Assembly: GCA_020344755.1 (NCBI GenBank)
Contig: CP070829.1
Location: forward strand, 398,001 to 462,000
Reading direction: 5' to 3'
From: Gemmatimonadales bacterium
GTDB taxonomy: Bacteria; Gemmatimonadota; Gemmatimonadetes; Longimicrobiales; Gaopeijiaceae
Length of the DNA: 64,000 bases
Positions 44,393 through 53,659 of the stretch are shown here, one piece after another. The translations under genes and the position numbers were made by a program. How positions within the stretch are numbered: position 1 is the stretch's first letter; every line of letters begins with the position of its first letter. Under the pieces are notes generated by a model, which was not told the origin of the DNA, made no database searches, and was given only the letters and a program-made list of their open reading frames with translations.

Positions 44393-44746
44393 GTGGAGAT
44401 AGGCAAGGACCTCGTCGCCGCGTCCGCCACGCCTCTGGTGTTGGCCATCCTCAGCGAAGGCGAGAGCTACGGCTATGCCATCATCAAGCGCGTGGACGAG
44501 CTCTCCGGCGGGAAGCTGCAGTGGACGGACGGCATGCTGTACCCGGTCCTTCATCGCCTGGAGAGGAACGGCCTCGTAGAGGCTACCTGGGGGCGATCGG
44601 AGGCGGGACGTCGGCGGAAGTACTACCGGCTCACGGACCGAGGCTCCGACGAGCTCCAGGACCAGCGGCGACAGTGGCAGGTCGTGAACGAGACGCTCCG
44701 CGCGACCCCGTTCACTCCGTTCCACCTCACGCCCCGGATGGCGTGA
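44393..44746 (+). CDS. PadR-family transcriptional regulator
   Basis: About 117 residues: GTG 44393 is the start that matches the family (IGKDLVAASATPLVLAILSEGESYGYAIIKRV), although an ATG at 44336 is in frame and adds 19 residues. Winged-helix recognition region GMLYPVLHRLERNGLVEATW and the wing RRRKYYRLTDRG are typical. PadR proteins repress adjacent genes and are relieved by ligands. Its stop overlaps the next ATG as TGATG (44744-44748), so it probably controls the membrane protein encoded behind it. Confidence 0.92.
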   Translation: MEIGKDLVAASATPLVLAILSEGESYGYAIIKRVDELSGGKLQWTDGMLYPVLHRLERNGLVEATWGRSEAGRRRKYYRLTDRGSDELQDQRRQWQVVNETLRATPFTPFHLTPRMA

Positions 44747-46122
44747 TGCCCGAGGCAGGAGGCACCCAGGTGTTCGAGGAACGAATCAACGAGTGGCGCT
44801 CGTACCTGCAGCGGCGGCAGCCCATCGCCGCGACCGACGTGGACGAGTTGGAGGACCACCTCCGGAGCCAGGTGGCGGATCTCCAGGAGGCCGGGTTGGA
44901 CGAGGAGGAGGCGTTCCTCATCGGGGTGAAGCGCCTGGGCCAGCTCGACGTCCTGTCCCGGGAGTTCGCCCGAGAGCACTCGGAGCGCTTGTGGAAGCGC
45001 CTGGTGGTGGACGAGGACGGGTCGGGGCGAGGCGGGTGGAGCCGGGAGGCCTGGGTCGCCCTGGCTCTGGCCATCGCCGCAGCGGCGGCCATCAAGGTGC
45101 CTTCCGTCTTCGGCATGAAGATCGAAGACGGTTCAGCGGCGGCCCAGTCGTTCTATACCCTGAACTTCAGCCTCTTCGTCCTCCCGTTCCTCGCAGGCTT
45201 CTTCGCCTGGAAACGAGGAATGGAGCGGCGTGGGATCGTGGCACTGTCGGTTCCTTTCGTCGTGGGCGCACTGGCGGTGAACCTCTTCCCCTTCTCACCG
45301 GGGGGAAGCACCGAAGTCCTCGCAGCCCTCCACCTTCCCATGGCGCTCTGGCTCGCCGTGGGCGTGGCCTACGCAGGTGGCGCCTGGCGGAGCCACGACC
45401 AGCGCATGAACTACGTGCGCTTCTCCGGGGAGTGGTTCATCTACCTCGCCCTCATCGCCATGGGCGGTGGTGTGCTCATGGGATCCACCGTTTTCGTCTT
45501 CAGCGCCATCGGTGTCGACCCCGAGGGACTGCTCAATTCCTGGATCCTGCCCTGTGGTGTCATGGGGGCCATCGTCATCGCCGGTTGGCTGGTGGAGGCG
45601 AAGCAGAGCGTCATCGAGAACATGGCGCCGGTCCTCACCCTTCTCTTCACCCCCCTCTTCACACTCCTGCTCCTGGCCTTCCTGGTCACCATGGTGTGGA
45701 CCGGCAGCGGCATCGAAGTGGAGCGGGAGGTCCTCATCGGCTTCGACCTCCTCCTGGTCCTGGTGGTGGGTCTACTCCTCTACGCCATCTCCGCTCGGGA
45801 TCCCCAGGCGGAGCCAGGGTTCTTCGATACCCTTCAACTCGTGCTGGTGGTGTGTGCTCTCCTGGTGGACGCCATGGCGCTCTGGGCCATCCTGGCCCGG
45901 ATCAGCGAGTTCGGGTTCAGCCCCAATCGGGTGGCCGCCCTGGGGGAGAACCTCATCCTGGTGGTGAACCTGGGCTGGTCCGCCGTGCTCTACACCCGCT
46001 TCGTCCTGAAGCGGGGCAGCTTCAGCTCCCTGGAACGATGGCAGACCGCGTACATCCCGGTCTACGCCGTGTGGGCGTGGCTCGTGGTGGTGGTCTTCCC
46101 CCTGGTCTTCCGGTTCCAGTAA
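44746..46122 (+). CDS. Permease-prefix-domain membrane protein
   Basis: A 458-residue polytopic membrane protein. The N-terminal 75 residues (FEERINEWRSYLQRRQPIAATDVDELEDHLRSQVADL ... FLIGVKRLGQLD) match the permease-prefix (HAAS-like) domain that pairs with PadR regulators. About ten spans follow; the arrangement resembles DUF4153-type proteins. No ABC ATPase or MacB-type domain is present. Starts at ATG 44746, overlapping the padR stop by one base. Transport substrate, if any, is unknown. Confidence 0.8.
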   Translation: MPEAGGTQVFEERINEWRSYLQRRQPIAATDVDELEDHLRSQVADLQEAGLDEEEAFLIGVKRLGQLDVLSREFAREHSERLWKRLVVDEDGSGRGGWSREAWVALALAIAAAAAIKVPSVFGMKIEDGSAAAQSFYTLNFSLFVLPFLAGFFAWKRGMERRGIVALSVPFVVGALAVNLFPFSPGGSTEVLAALHLPMALWLAVGVAYAGGAWRSHDQRMNYVRFSGEWFIYLALIAMGGGVLMGSTVFVFSAIGVDPEGLLNSWILPCGVMGAIVIAGWLVEAKQSVIENMAPVLTLLFTPLFTLLLLAFLVTMVWTGSGIEVEREVLIGFDLLLVLVVGLLLYAISARDPQAEPGFFDTLQLVLVVCALLVDAMALWAILARISEFGFSPNRVAALGENLILVVNLGWSAVLYTRFVLKRGSFSSLERWQTAYIPVYAVWAWLVVVVFPLVFRFQ

Positions 46123-46242
46123 GGCGGTTCAGGTCACGGTTGCACACCCCTGGGACCCGGAGCGCACGAGGTCCGCTTCCTGTCTGCGGTCGGGCACACT
46201 GCCTGTGGCGGACCTTCGAATCGGTGCGCCCCCGATGCCCTT

Positions 46243-47397
46243 GTGATGAGGCTCCGCCCCCGGCACCATGGCTGGATGCAGATCGGTATCCGATGGACGT
46301 TTCGCCAGGTGATGATCGCCACCGCTCTCCCGAGCGCTTTGGCCGCCACACAGCTTCCGGAAGCACAGGTGGCGGAGTTGTGGAACGAACTGCCGCGGGC
46401 GGAAGACTCGCTGGTCTTTCTTCAAAACCCCGTCGGAGCCACGCGCTTCGACGACGGGACCATCGTCGTGGCGGATGGGATGGCCCAGACGGTCTGGACG
46501 TTCGACGCCGACGGGGCCTTTCTCAGAGCCTTGGGTCGTCCAGGGGAAGGTCCGAACGAATTCTCGACCCCGAGCTGGCTGGGTCGCTGCGGACCGGAAT
46601 CCGCGCTGGTCTGGGACTTCAACCTGATGCGCTTCACCGAGGTCCATCCCTCTCGGGGAATCGTCGACCAGCGCCGTCTTCAGGACCGGACGGACCTGCC
46701 TCGACCACCCGCTCGGCTGGCCTGCTCTCGCCACGGATACATCCTCGCACACCTTCGGCTTACCGGCGAGAGGATCGAAGGCCGGGTGACCAGTATCCTC
46801 ACGGCGCCGCTCTACCTCGTGGGTCCGAGCGGTGATGCTCGCCTGATCGACGAGCGAGCCCCGATCATTCATTGGGTCAACGAGGACCGGACCTACCTTC
46901 CCGTCTCGCCGACGACGCAATTCGCGGTCGCGGACTCGCTGGTCTTCCTTGCCCGGAGCGACTCGGCGACGGTGCATCTCCTCGACCTGGACGGCGCCGC
47001 CTCAGGGGTTTGGGCCTTGGATGTGTCCCGTCGTCCGCCCAGGGACGCGCATATCCGAGCGGACGCCGAGACCCTCACCGAGTTCGTGTCCGATCCCGTG
47101 GGCCGAGCGGAAATCATCGAACGATACCTGCGCGGGGAGCGGCCCGACCACCTGCCCGGGTTCAGCGGGCTCCGGGTCGATCCCGGCGGGCGACTCTGGA
47201 TCGTGGCATCGGTCCCTGGAGACGCACAGACGGTCCTCCACTGCTACGGCACCCGGGGGCGGTTCCAGGGCGCGGTGACCGTGCCCGCCGAATTGGAGGT
47301 GTACGAGGTCGGCACGGACTACGTGCTGGGGAGCCGCATCGACCCTCGGACGCTGGAGCCCAAGATCCTCTTGTACGGCTTCCGCGGTTCCTGTTGA
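46243..47397 (+). CDS. Exported six-bladed beta-propeller protein
   Basis: A 384-residue protein with a signal-like region (MIATALPSALA; start ATG 46243, or 46276). The repeats FDDGTIVVADGMAQTVWTFDADGAFLRALGRPGEGPNEF, LVWDFNLMRFTEV and FSGLRVDPGGRLWIVA are the NHL-like blades of the six-bladed propeller family (DUF4934-type) common in Bacteroidota and Gemmatimonadota. A related protein is encoded at 50058-51290. Function unknown, presumably extracytoplasmic. Confidence 0.75.
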   Translation: MMRLRPRHHGWMQIGIRWTFRQVMIATALPSALAATQLPEAQVAELWNELPRAEDSLVFLQNPVGATRFDDGTIVVADGMAQTVWTFDADGAFLRALGRPGEGPNEFSTPSWLGRCGPESALVWDFNLMRFTEVHPSRGIVDQRRLQDRTDLPRPPARLACSRHGYILAHLRLTGERIEGRVTSILTAPLYLVGPSGDARLIDERAPIIHWVNEDRTYLPVSPTTQFAVADSLVFLARSDSATVHLLDLDGAASGVWALDVSRRPPRDAHIRADAETLTEFVSDPVGRAEIIERYLRGERPDHLPGFSGLRVDPGGRLWIVASVPGDAQTVLHCYGTRGRFQGAVTVPAELEVYEVGTDYVLGSRIDPRTLEPKILLYGFRGSC

Positions 47398-47427
47398 CCC
47401 CGCTGTGTACCCTGGAGTGGGCGGCCG

Positions 47428-47922
47428 TCAGCCCTCCCCGAAGTGACTTCGGGCCAGTCGCTTCATGAGCTGAATCTGTCCGGCGTGATAGGTGTCGTGC
47501 AGGAGCACGCCGGTGATGAGGTCCGCATAGGTCGTACTCCCTGATCCCGCGACCTCGTCGAGCTTCACGGGGTCGAATCCCGCGATGCTGTCCCGAAGCG
47601 AAAGGTGGCTTTCCCGGATCCGGCCCCGGTCCTTTCTCCATGACTGCTCATCCCCGGCGGCCCCGGGACGGGGCCAGTTCGCCGGAGCTCCCCAGAACGA
47701 CCCCGACGGACCGTCGCGGAGACGCCGCTCCACGGCGTAGTTCCAGTACGCCACGTGCAGTCCGAGCTCCCAGATGGTGTGGCGATCGGGATACGGGCGC
47801 CATGCGGCGACCCTGGCGGAGACCCCCCTTAGCGCCCCGAGGGCCGTGGGGCCTCCGTGCCAGGGCTTGAATCCCCCCGTGGGGTGCAGATGCCGAAGGA
47901 CCTCTTCGATTCGTCGATCCAT
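47428..47922 (-). CDS. DinB-fold protein
   Basis: A 164-residue DinB-superfamily protein. The His motifs lie in IWELGLHVAYWNYAVERRL and LLHDTYHAGQIQLMKRLAR, with the linker region HLSLRDSIAG between them. The GVLLHDTYHAGQI segment is a strong family signature. It is convergent with the propeller gene, 30 nt away, and follows the GNAT gene in the same direction. Fourth DinB-type gene of the window. Confidence 0.85.
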   Translation of the reverse strand: MDRRIEEVLRHLHPTGGFKPWHGGPTALGALRGVSARVAAWRPYPDRHTIWELGLHVAYWNYAVERRLRDGPSGSFWGAPANWPRPGAAGDEQSWRKDRGRIRESHLSLRDSIAGFDPVKLDEVAGSGSTTYADLITGVLLHDTYHAGQIQLMKRLARSHFGEG

Positions 47923-47985
47923 CCCGCCCTCCTGAAGTAGCTCGCGTGTCTCTCGATGGCGCCACCGGCCTCGGGCGACGAGAGG

Positions 47986-48567
47986 TCAGCCCCCGACCTT
48001 CGCCTCGGGGGACGCAGGTCCACTCCTGCCCGCCTCCCCTGGACGCACGAACAAGACGAGCGCCTCCCTTCGCCGCGAGAACGGCCGCCCCACCCTCAGA
48101 AACCCCAAGGCCTCGAGCATCTCCTTCATCGCTCCATTGTCGGATCGCGTCGTGGCGAAGACCGCCCGGCCCTCTACCCGACCCAGCAGTCGCGTGCAAA
48201 GCTGTCGCGCCACCCCCCGTCGCCGATGCGACGGAATGACGAAGACCCAGCCGAGCTCCAGCTCCCCCTGCGTCCGGGCCAGGTCGAACCCGGTCCCGCG
48301 GGCGACCTCCCGGACGTATGCCGGATGGGGCCGCTTGAGTGCCGCAATCCCCACCCACTCGCCCTCGGTGCCGGCCTGGTAGGCAAGGAGATTCGCACGG
48401 CGCAGCCGCGCCGGCAGGCCGCCGTCCGAACCGTCGAAGCCTCGTCGCACAAGAGTCTCGAAGTCCACGAACTCGGCCTTGGAGAATTCCGAAGGACGTT
48501 TGAGCACCGGGTCAGGCCGGAGAGGCGGCGGGGGAAGCGCGTTCACCGCCGCGACCTCCTCCCACAT
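47986..48567 (-). CDS. GNAT-family acetyltransferase
   Basis: A 193-residue protein from ATG 48567. The acetyl-CoA loop is WVFVIPSHRRRGVARQLCTRLL, preceded by GIAALKRPHPAYVREVARGTGFD and followed by TTRSDNGAMKEMLEALGFLRVGRPF. These are the standard GNAT motifs A and B. The N-terminal EFVDFETLVRRGFDGSDGGL fits the first helix. It could act on a small molecule or ribosomal protein; no clue in the neighbours (DinB downstream, Tat aminotransferase upstream). Confidence 0.82.
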   Translation of the reverse strand: MWEEVAAVNALPPPPLRPDPVLKRPSEFSKAEFVDFETLVRRGFDGSDGGLPARLRRANLLAYQAGTEGEWVGIAALKRPHPAYVREVARGTGFDLARTQGELELGWVFVIPSHRRRGVARQLCTRLLGRVEGRAVFATTRSDNGAMKEMLEALGFLRVGRPFSRRREALVLFVRPGEAGRSGPASPEAKVGG

Positions 48568-48744
48568 GGGCGCGCAGCCTGGATCATCTCCATGGTCTCC
48601 TACTGAAGCCGGGGCTACGCCTCCTGGACTGCCCACCCCCCGGAGGGGCCCCGGAACGAAGATGGGGATCCGAGGTGGGGGGTGCGAGTCGCCGAGCCAT
48701 ACCACAGGGGTGGCAACCGCCCCGGTGGTGCACGAATCCCAGTG

Positions 48745-49998
48745 TCAATCCAGCAGGGCGGCCACCACCCGATCCACTTCCTCCGTGGTGTTGTAGACGT
48801 GGGTCGAGATCCGGATGGCGTTGTGGCCATCGCGCTGATGTTCGTCGATGTGCGCGTCCGCCCGACTCTCGATCAGGGGGACCGCTTCCAGGGCGTCGAT
48901 CCCTTCCACCTCGAAGATGGTGCTCCCGGGAGCACTCTGGCCGGCATTGGACGAGAGCAACGTGACCCTCGAAGACTCCGAGAGGCGGGCTTTCAGGTGG
49001 TCCGACAGGAACCGGCAGCGGGCTTCGATTCGTTCCAGACCGAGAGTTTCCACGAAGTCCAGCGCCGAAGAAAGAGCGGCTCGCACCGGGAGGTCCAGGG
49101 TCCCCGGGGGGTCGAAGGCCGGACTCTCCAGGGAGGCATCGTGGGCGAACGCGGACCGAATCCGATCGCGGGCGGCCGCTCGCACGTACAGGAATCCCGT
49201 ACCGGAGGGCCCGAGCATCCACTTGTGCAGGCTGGCGGAGTAGGCATCACAGCCCAGCTCGCCCAGGTGGGTGGGAAACTGCCCCACCGCCTGCGCGCCG
49301 TCCACCAGGCTGACGAGGCCCCGCGAACGGGCCATCTCGCAGAGGGCTCGGACCGGGTACCGATGGCCGCCTCGGGTCACGTGGCAGAAGGCGATGGCAC
49401 GGGTCCGGGGAGTGATCGCACGCGCGAAGGCCTCCACGATCTCCTCTTCGGTAGGGAGGGGGCTCGGCACGAAGACCTCGTTGACCGCCACCCCGTCCCT
49501 GGCGGCCCTGAACAACCAGGGGCGGCGTCCGGCGGGGTGCTCCTGGCTGGTAATGAGCACCTCGTCGCCCGGAGACAGGTCGAGGCCGGTGGTCTGCAGG
49601 TGCAGGGCCTCCGAGGCGTTCCGGGTGAGGACGACCTCCGAGGGGCTCGCTCCAAGCAGCGTCGCCAGGCGCGGCACGACCTCTTCGGCGATCTGGTCTT
49701 GAAGAAGGTGCTTGCCATCGAGGGGCTCGGAGGAGAGATGGCGATACCCTTCGCAGACCGCGTCGACCACCTCCCTCGGGGGCATCCCGAGGCTGGCGTT
49801 GTTCAGGTACGCCCTGCCGGGCTCGAGAAGGAATCGGCCTCGGACCGCCCTCCACGCATCGTCGGCCGCGCCTGCCGGCGGGCGCAGCTCCTCGAGGGCC
49901 CCCCGGCCATCACAGGCGCTGAACCCCACGAGGGCCGCACCTGCGCCGAGCTTGAGCCAGTCCCGTCTCCCCATTCCCGGGGCATCGCTGCAACTCAC
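48745..49998 (-). CDS. Tat-exported class V aminotransferase (isopenicillin-N-epimerase-like)
   Basis: A 417-residue PLP enzyme. GTG 49998 follows GAGGAGGG by 4 nt and gives the twin-arginine signal RRDWLKLGAGAALVGFSAC, perhaps a Tat lipoprotein. The PLP domain shows AYLNNASLGMPP, SEVVLTRNASEALH, HVTRGGHRYPV, SLVDGAQAVGQFP and the Schiff-base Lys in ASLHKWMLGPSGTGF. This is the isopenicillin N epimerase-like/CsdB group. A PLP enzyme folded in the cytoplasm and exported by Tat is plausible but uncommon. An ATG at 50034 would add 12 residues. Confidence 0.85.
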   Translation of the reverse strand: MSCSDAPGMGRRDWLKLGAGAALVGFSACDGRGALEELRPPAGAADDAWRAVRGRFLLEPGRAYLNNASLGMPPREVVDAVCEGYRHLSSEPLDGKHLLQDQIAEEVVPRLATLLGASPSEVVLTRNASEALHLQTTGLDLSPGDEVLITSQEHPAGRRPWLFRAARDGVAVNEVFVPSPLPTEEEIVEAFARAITPRTRAIAFCHVTRGGHRYPVRALCEMARSRGLVSLVDGAQAVGQFPTHLGELGCDAYSASLHKWMLGPSGTGFLYVRAAARDRIRSAFAHDASLESPAFDPPGTLDLPVRAALSSALDFVETLGLERIEARCRFLSDHLKARLSESSRVTLLSSNAGQSAPGSTIFEVEGIDALEAVPLIESRADAHIDEHQRDGHNAIRISTHVYNTTEEVDRVVAALLD

Positions 49999-50057
49999 AC
50001 TTCCCTCCTCGGTGATATCCCGGTCCGAAGGCATCTCCTCCCCCCCGGGAGCCCGGC

Positions 50058-51290
50058 CTACGGGTTCCTCTCCAGCCGGTAGAGACGCAGATACGCGACA
50101 TCGAACTCGTCCCTCCACGAAGCCAGGACATAGTCGTCCCCCACTCCGAGAATCTCCACCAGATCCCGGGGGACCCCCACCTCGGCAAGCCAGCGCCCGG
50201 ACCGATCGAAGACGCCGAACGGACCCATCCCCTGGGAATCGCGAGTCCGGCTGCCGACCCAGAGGCGCTGGTCACGGTCCCAGAACATCCGGCGGATCGC
50301 TGGCAGACTGTCCGGGACGGGGAGCGCATCCATGGCCTCGATCAACTCCCGGTGTCCCACGCCCAGCTGCTCGGCAAGCTCTGGGGCCCGCCGGCGTTCG
50401 GCGGCCCTCGCCTCCTCGCCGCCCAGGTCTCTCTTCATGGCAGGGCGTACGATCTGAGCTACCGATCCGTCGGGCCGGTACACGGTCCACTCGGCTCGCT
50501 CGGGATGAGATACGGTCACCATCCCACTGTCGGGACCCCGGGCGACGGCCTGGGAGGGGGACAGGGGATCGTGGTAGCCCCGGAGGTGCCTGGCGTTCCC
50601 CGAGATCCACGAGATGCGCCCCGCCAGCACCGGGCTGAACTCCCGGGCGAATCCTGTGGTCGGGTCGTAGAACACCACCCGCCTGAGCTGCTGCTGCACG
50701 CCCGAATTTCCCATGCCCTGGGACGAAGTCATGGTGTTCAGCAGCGTCCCGTCGGGAGCGGGCTGCCAAACGCGACAGACCGGGCACGGAAACAACGACA
50801 GAGCCTCGAGCGCACCGCTCAGAGACTGCTGGTGGATCAGTTCCCCCTCCAGGGTGAACCGGGAGAGCCGAAGGTGGCCGGCGTCCCACGTCACGATCGT
50901 GTCCGGGGGCGCCACGACGATCCACGGTGGGCCGCCGAATTCTTCGGGTCCCTCGCCTCTGCGACCGAAGCTCCACAGGTGGGTGCCGTCGCCGGCGAAC
51001 ACTCGGACCTCGTGCGTCCCGACGTCCACCGCAACAATCCGTCCGTCATCGAGCCGTGCCGCGTCCCACACCTCCGTGAACAGGTAGGGATCGGCACCCT
51101 CGATCTTCCCGATCTGGAGCACCGGCTCGGGGTCGACCCTCCACTCGGACGTGGCCGGGGTCGGAGCAGTCCACACCAGGAGAACCCCCGCGCTGTCCCG
51201 AGATTGATAATCCTGAGCCACCGCAGGCCCCGAGCAGAGAAGGGCCGCCCCCGTGCTCGCCAGGATTGGGAGCCAAGTCCTGCATCCCAT
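50058..51290 (-). CDS. Exported six-bladed beta-propeller protein
   Basis: A 410-residue protein from ATG 51290 with a signal (TWLPILASTGAALLCSGPAVAQ). Blades include ARLDDGRIVAVDVGTHEVRVFAGDGTHLWSFGRRGEGPEEF, DTIVTWDAGHLRLSRFTLEGE and RLWVGSRTRDSQGMGPFGVFDRSGRWLAEV. Same family as the protein encoded at 46243-47397. It has a C-P-x-C pair (FPCPVCRVW) that the other lacks. It lies 59 nt upstream of the Tat aminotransferase gene in the same direction, so they may share a transcript. Confidence 0.78.
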   Translation of the reverse strand: MGCRTWLPILASTGAALLCSGPAVAQDYQSRDSAGVLLVWTAPTPATSEWRVDPEPVLQIGKIEGADPYLFTEVWDAARLDDGRIVAVDVGTHEVRVFAGDGTHLWSFGRRGEGPEEFGGPPWIVVAPPDTIVTWDAGHLRLSRFTLEGELIHQQSLSGALEALSLFPCPVCRVWQPAPDGTLLNTMTSSQGMGNSGVQQQLRRVVFYDPTTGFAREFSPVLAGRISWISGNARHLRGYHDPLSPSQAVARGPDSGMVTVSHPERAEWTVYRPDGSVAQIVRPAMKRDLGGEEARAAERRRAPELAEQLGVGHRELIEAMDALPVPDSLPAIRRMFWDRDQRLWVGSRTRDSQGMGPFGVFDRSGRWLAEVGVPRDLVEILGVGDDYVLASWRDEFDVAYLRLYRLERNP

Positions 51291-51417
51291 GGGATGACCG
51301 CCGGCTGAGGTTGTCGACCGATCGATGTAGACCGCCCCGCCCATTTCACCCGTCGGACGCGGTCATCCTACAGAACTCCGCCGCGTTTAGCGGAGACCGC
51401 TCTGGTGCGGGGTCCGG

Positions 51418-51852
51418 TCATCCGGGACCGTCGGGACCCCCGCTGTGCCGCCCCGGCTGGGAAGAGTCACGGGCTGCCTCTGAGAGAACTTCAAGCATGA
51501 GCTGGCGGTCGGAAAGTCCCAGGACGAAGAATCCCAGGAAGCTTCCGAAGGGAAGGAGAGCAGCCGCGTAGCAGATGACCCGCAGCAGCCCCGGCTCGTT
51601 GGCGAGGCCGGGCAGCACCAGGATGAAGCCCCCAAACCCCAGGGAGACCGTGGCCAACCCGACCTTCATGGGAAGCCAATCGTTCCGGTAGAGGATCCGG
51701 CGATGGGCCAGGGACAACGGCAAACCGTCGTCGGTCGCTCCGGTCAGCACGCGATCTCGCGTAGCGTTCACGGCGGTGTAGCCCGCAATCAACGTGTTGA
51801 CCGCAGCCCAGATAGAGGCGACCAACACGAGACTCAACTGCAGGTCGTTCAT
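51418..51852 (-). CDS. Small membrane protein, unknown
   Basis: A 144-residue protein with three spans: LSLVLVASIWAAVNTLIAGYTAV near the N terminus, KVGLATVSLGFGGFILVLPGL and VICYAAALLPFGSFLGFFVLG. The loop between spans 1 and 2 holds RRILYRNDWLPM. The C-terminal tail is soluble. Family not recognised with certainty; it resembles short DUF-type channel-like proteins only in layout. Confidence 0.55.
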   Translation of the reverse strand: MNDLQLSLVLVASIWAAVNTLIAGYTAVNATRDRVLTGATDDGLPLSLAHRRILYRNDWLPMKVGLATVSLGFGGFILVLPGLANEPGLLRVICYAAALLPFGSFLGFFVLGLSDRQLMLEVLSEAARDSSQPGRHSGGPDGPG

Positions 51853-51961
51853 CGAAACCTCGGGTCGTCAGTAGTGTCGAGCTCGTGAATGCGGGGGAAG
51901 CGGCTCCACGTCGAACACCGCCGCCCAGGGCACCAACACTCCCCGGATCCCGGCGCGATCC

Positions 51962-52822
51962 CTACCGAACCAGTTCCAGGATCGGCGCCCACGTCGCGTC
52001 GTCGGGGGTCTGATAGACGTTGTTGTGCCCCGGGGTCTCCAGCGCAACGAAGGTGCCCCGTTCGCCCACGGCCCCCGCCAGCTCCTCGCCCATGGAGAAG
52101 TCGATCACCTCGTCGTCGGGGCTGTGGAGGATGAAGACAGGCATGGCCAGGTCCCGGACCTGCTCGACACCGTTCCAGAGATCCGGGTACTGCTCCCGCT
52201 GGTCCGGTTCGATGACGTCCTTGTCCACCAGGACGTCTCGCATCGTCGTGAAGGCGCCGTGCACCATGATCGCCGTCGGCAGGGGCTCGAGCCGGTTCGC
52301 CACCTCCATGAGGATGCTGGACCCGAGGGAGTGGGCGAATGCGATGCGCTCCGGGGCCTCTGCGGCCCGCTCGGCGAACCGGCGGTACGCCTCAACGGCG
52401 TCCTGGTTCAGCCGGGCCACCGTGGGAGCCCCCGTGCTGCTTCCGAACCCGGTGTAGTCGAAGACGAAGGACGAATACCCCTTCTCCAGAAGGTAGGCCT
52501 GCAGCGGGCGCCACTCCCCGATGTGCTCTCCGTTCCCGTGGAGGAGGAAGAAGGCGGGGGCCGCAGGATCGCGTGACACCCAGTTGGCATACAGGGTGCG
52601 GTCACCCAGATCGATGGTCAGCCGTTCCGCAGGCAGGTCGTCCTCGGGCGTGGCCGGCTCGGGAACCAGGGTGAAGATCCGGGTCTCCAACTCGGCCAGG
52701 TTCCTCTGCTGCTCCTCCGTGATGAGAGCGTCAGCGGCGTCTGCACCGGCCTCGCCACGACAGGCGGACACCGGGACGACCGCCAGCACGGCAAGCGCGA
52801 CGGTGGGAAGGGTGCCTCTCAT
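51962..52822 (-). CDS. Lipoprotein alpha/beta hydrolase
   Basis: A 286-residue lipoprotein from ATG 52822 (signal ending VVPVSAC). The hydrolase fold shows FFLLHGNGEHIGEW, the block SSFVFDYTGFGSSTG, nucleophile FAHSLGSSI, acid in HSPDDEVIDF and the His in ETPGHNNVY. This is the Abhydrolase_1/BAAT-like group related to surface serine hydrolases such as the FrsA/YtpA-like enzymes. The nucleophile elbow H-S-L-G-S is a G-x-S-x-G variant with Ala at the first position (AHSLG). Substrate unknown. Confidence 0.78.
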   Translation of the reverse strand: MRGTLPTVALAVLAVVPVSACRGEAGADAADALITEEQQRNLAELETRIFTLVPEPATPEDDLPAERLTIDLGDRTLYANWVSRDPAAPAFFLLHGNGEHIGEWRPLQAYLLEKGYSSFVFDYTGFGSSTGAPTVARLNQDAVEAYRRFAERAAEAPERIAFAHSLGSSILMEVANRLEPLPTAIMVHGAFTTMRDVLVDKDVIEPDQREQYPDLWNGVEQVRDLAMPVFILHSPDDEVIDFSMGEELAGAVGERGTFVALETPGHNNVYQTPDDATWAPILELVR

Positions 52823-52905
52823 GGGGATGCCTCCACGGGTCTGCCGGCCTGGGGAACCGGTCGCGATTCTGGATCTAAGGTGAATCCTGCGGCGGACCCG
52901 CGGAC

Positions 52906-53556
52906 TCAGGCGGCCGCGAAGATCTTTCGTCCCTGCAGGACCACCTCCGTCACGAGGAGGGGGACGGCCCAACAAGCCCACGCCATGACCGCCGCCATGT
53001 CGCCGGCGGACGCCAGACCCAAGTCGACCACCGTGTCCTGAACGAGCCGGAACGTCACGAACCCGAAGGTCACGACGTAGCTCCGGATCATCCACTCCCG
53101 GTGAAGCATGATCTTCCTGCGCCGAATGGCCGCGAAGGCCATGCCCGTGGTGGTGAGCCAGGCGACGGCGAGGAAGAAGAGCCCGGTCCGGAAGGCCAGG
53201 CCGGTATCCCGGATCAGCGTCATGGCAATCGCCGCGATGGAACCGCCCAGAATCGTGATCACGTAGGCCCGACCCGCCACCCGGTGGAACTTCCGGTACC
53301 GATTCCGGATCCGCGACCAGAGCTGCAACGGCCCGATGGTGATGGCCACGATCCCGAACACGACGTGCGCCAGCAGCCACCCCGCCTGGGGCCAGTACCT
53401 CCCGTACGATTCCTCCGTGACGATCAGGTAGTGGAACGCGTACTGGGTCACGAAGTACGCGCCCACGATGAGGACCAGCAGGGCGAGCGACGTGCGGACC
53501 GCGCGGGGAAACCCGCCTCCCCGGGGAAGGGCGGACGACGACAGTTCCATCTGCAT
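52906..53556 (-). CDS. DUF2306 membrane protein
   Basis: A 216-residue protein with about six spans. Conserved family parts are GPLQLWSRIRNRYRKFHRVAGRAYVITILGG, with the HR-x-x-GR-x-Y core, and KIMLHREWMIRSYVVTFGFVTFR, with HR-x-W-M-x-R-S. These histidines suggest haem or metal binding, but the role of DUF2306 is unproven. It follows the hydrolase gene region in the same direction with an 83-nt gap. Confidence 0.85.
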   Translation of the reverse strand: MQMELSSSALPRGGGFPRAVRTSLALLVLIVGAYFVTQYAFHYLIVTEESYGRYWPQAGWLLAHVVFGIVAITIGPLQLWSRIRNRYRKFHRVAGRAYVITILGGSIAAIAMTLIRDTGLAFRTGLFFLAVAWLTTTGMAFAAIRRRKIMLHREWMIRSYVVTFGFVTFRLVQDTVVDLGLASAGDMAAVMAWACWAVPLLVTEVVLQGRKIFAAA

Positions 53557-53659
53557 CTCCAGGCTCGGGACCGGGGCAACCTAGGGGACGGCCACGCTCT
53601 CCACCACGTTGGATCTCGACGACCCGGGCGCCGGGTCCCCGGGGGCTCGTGACCCTCGC

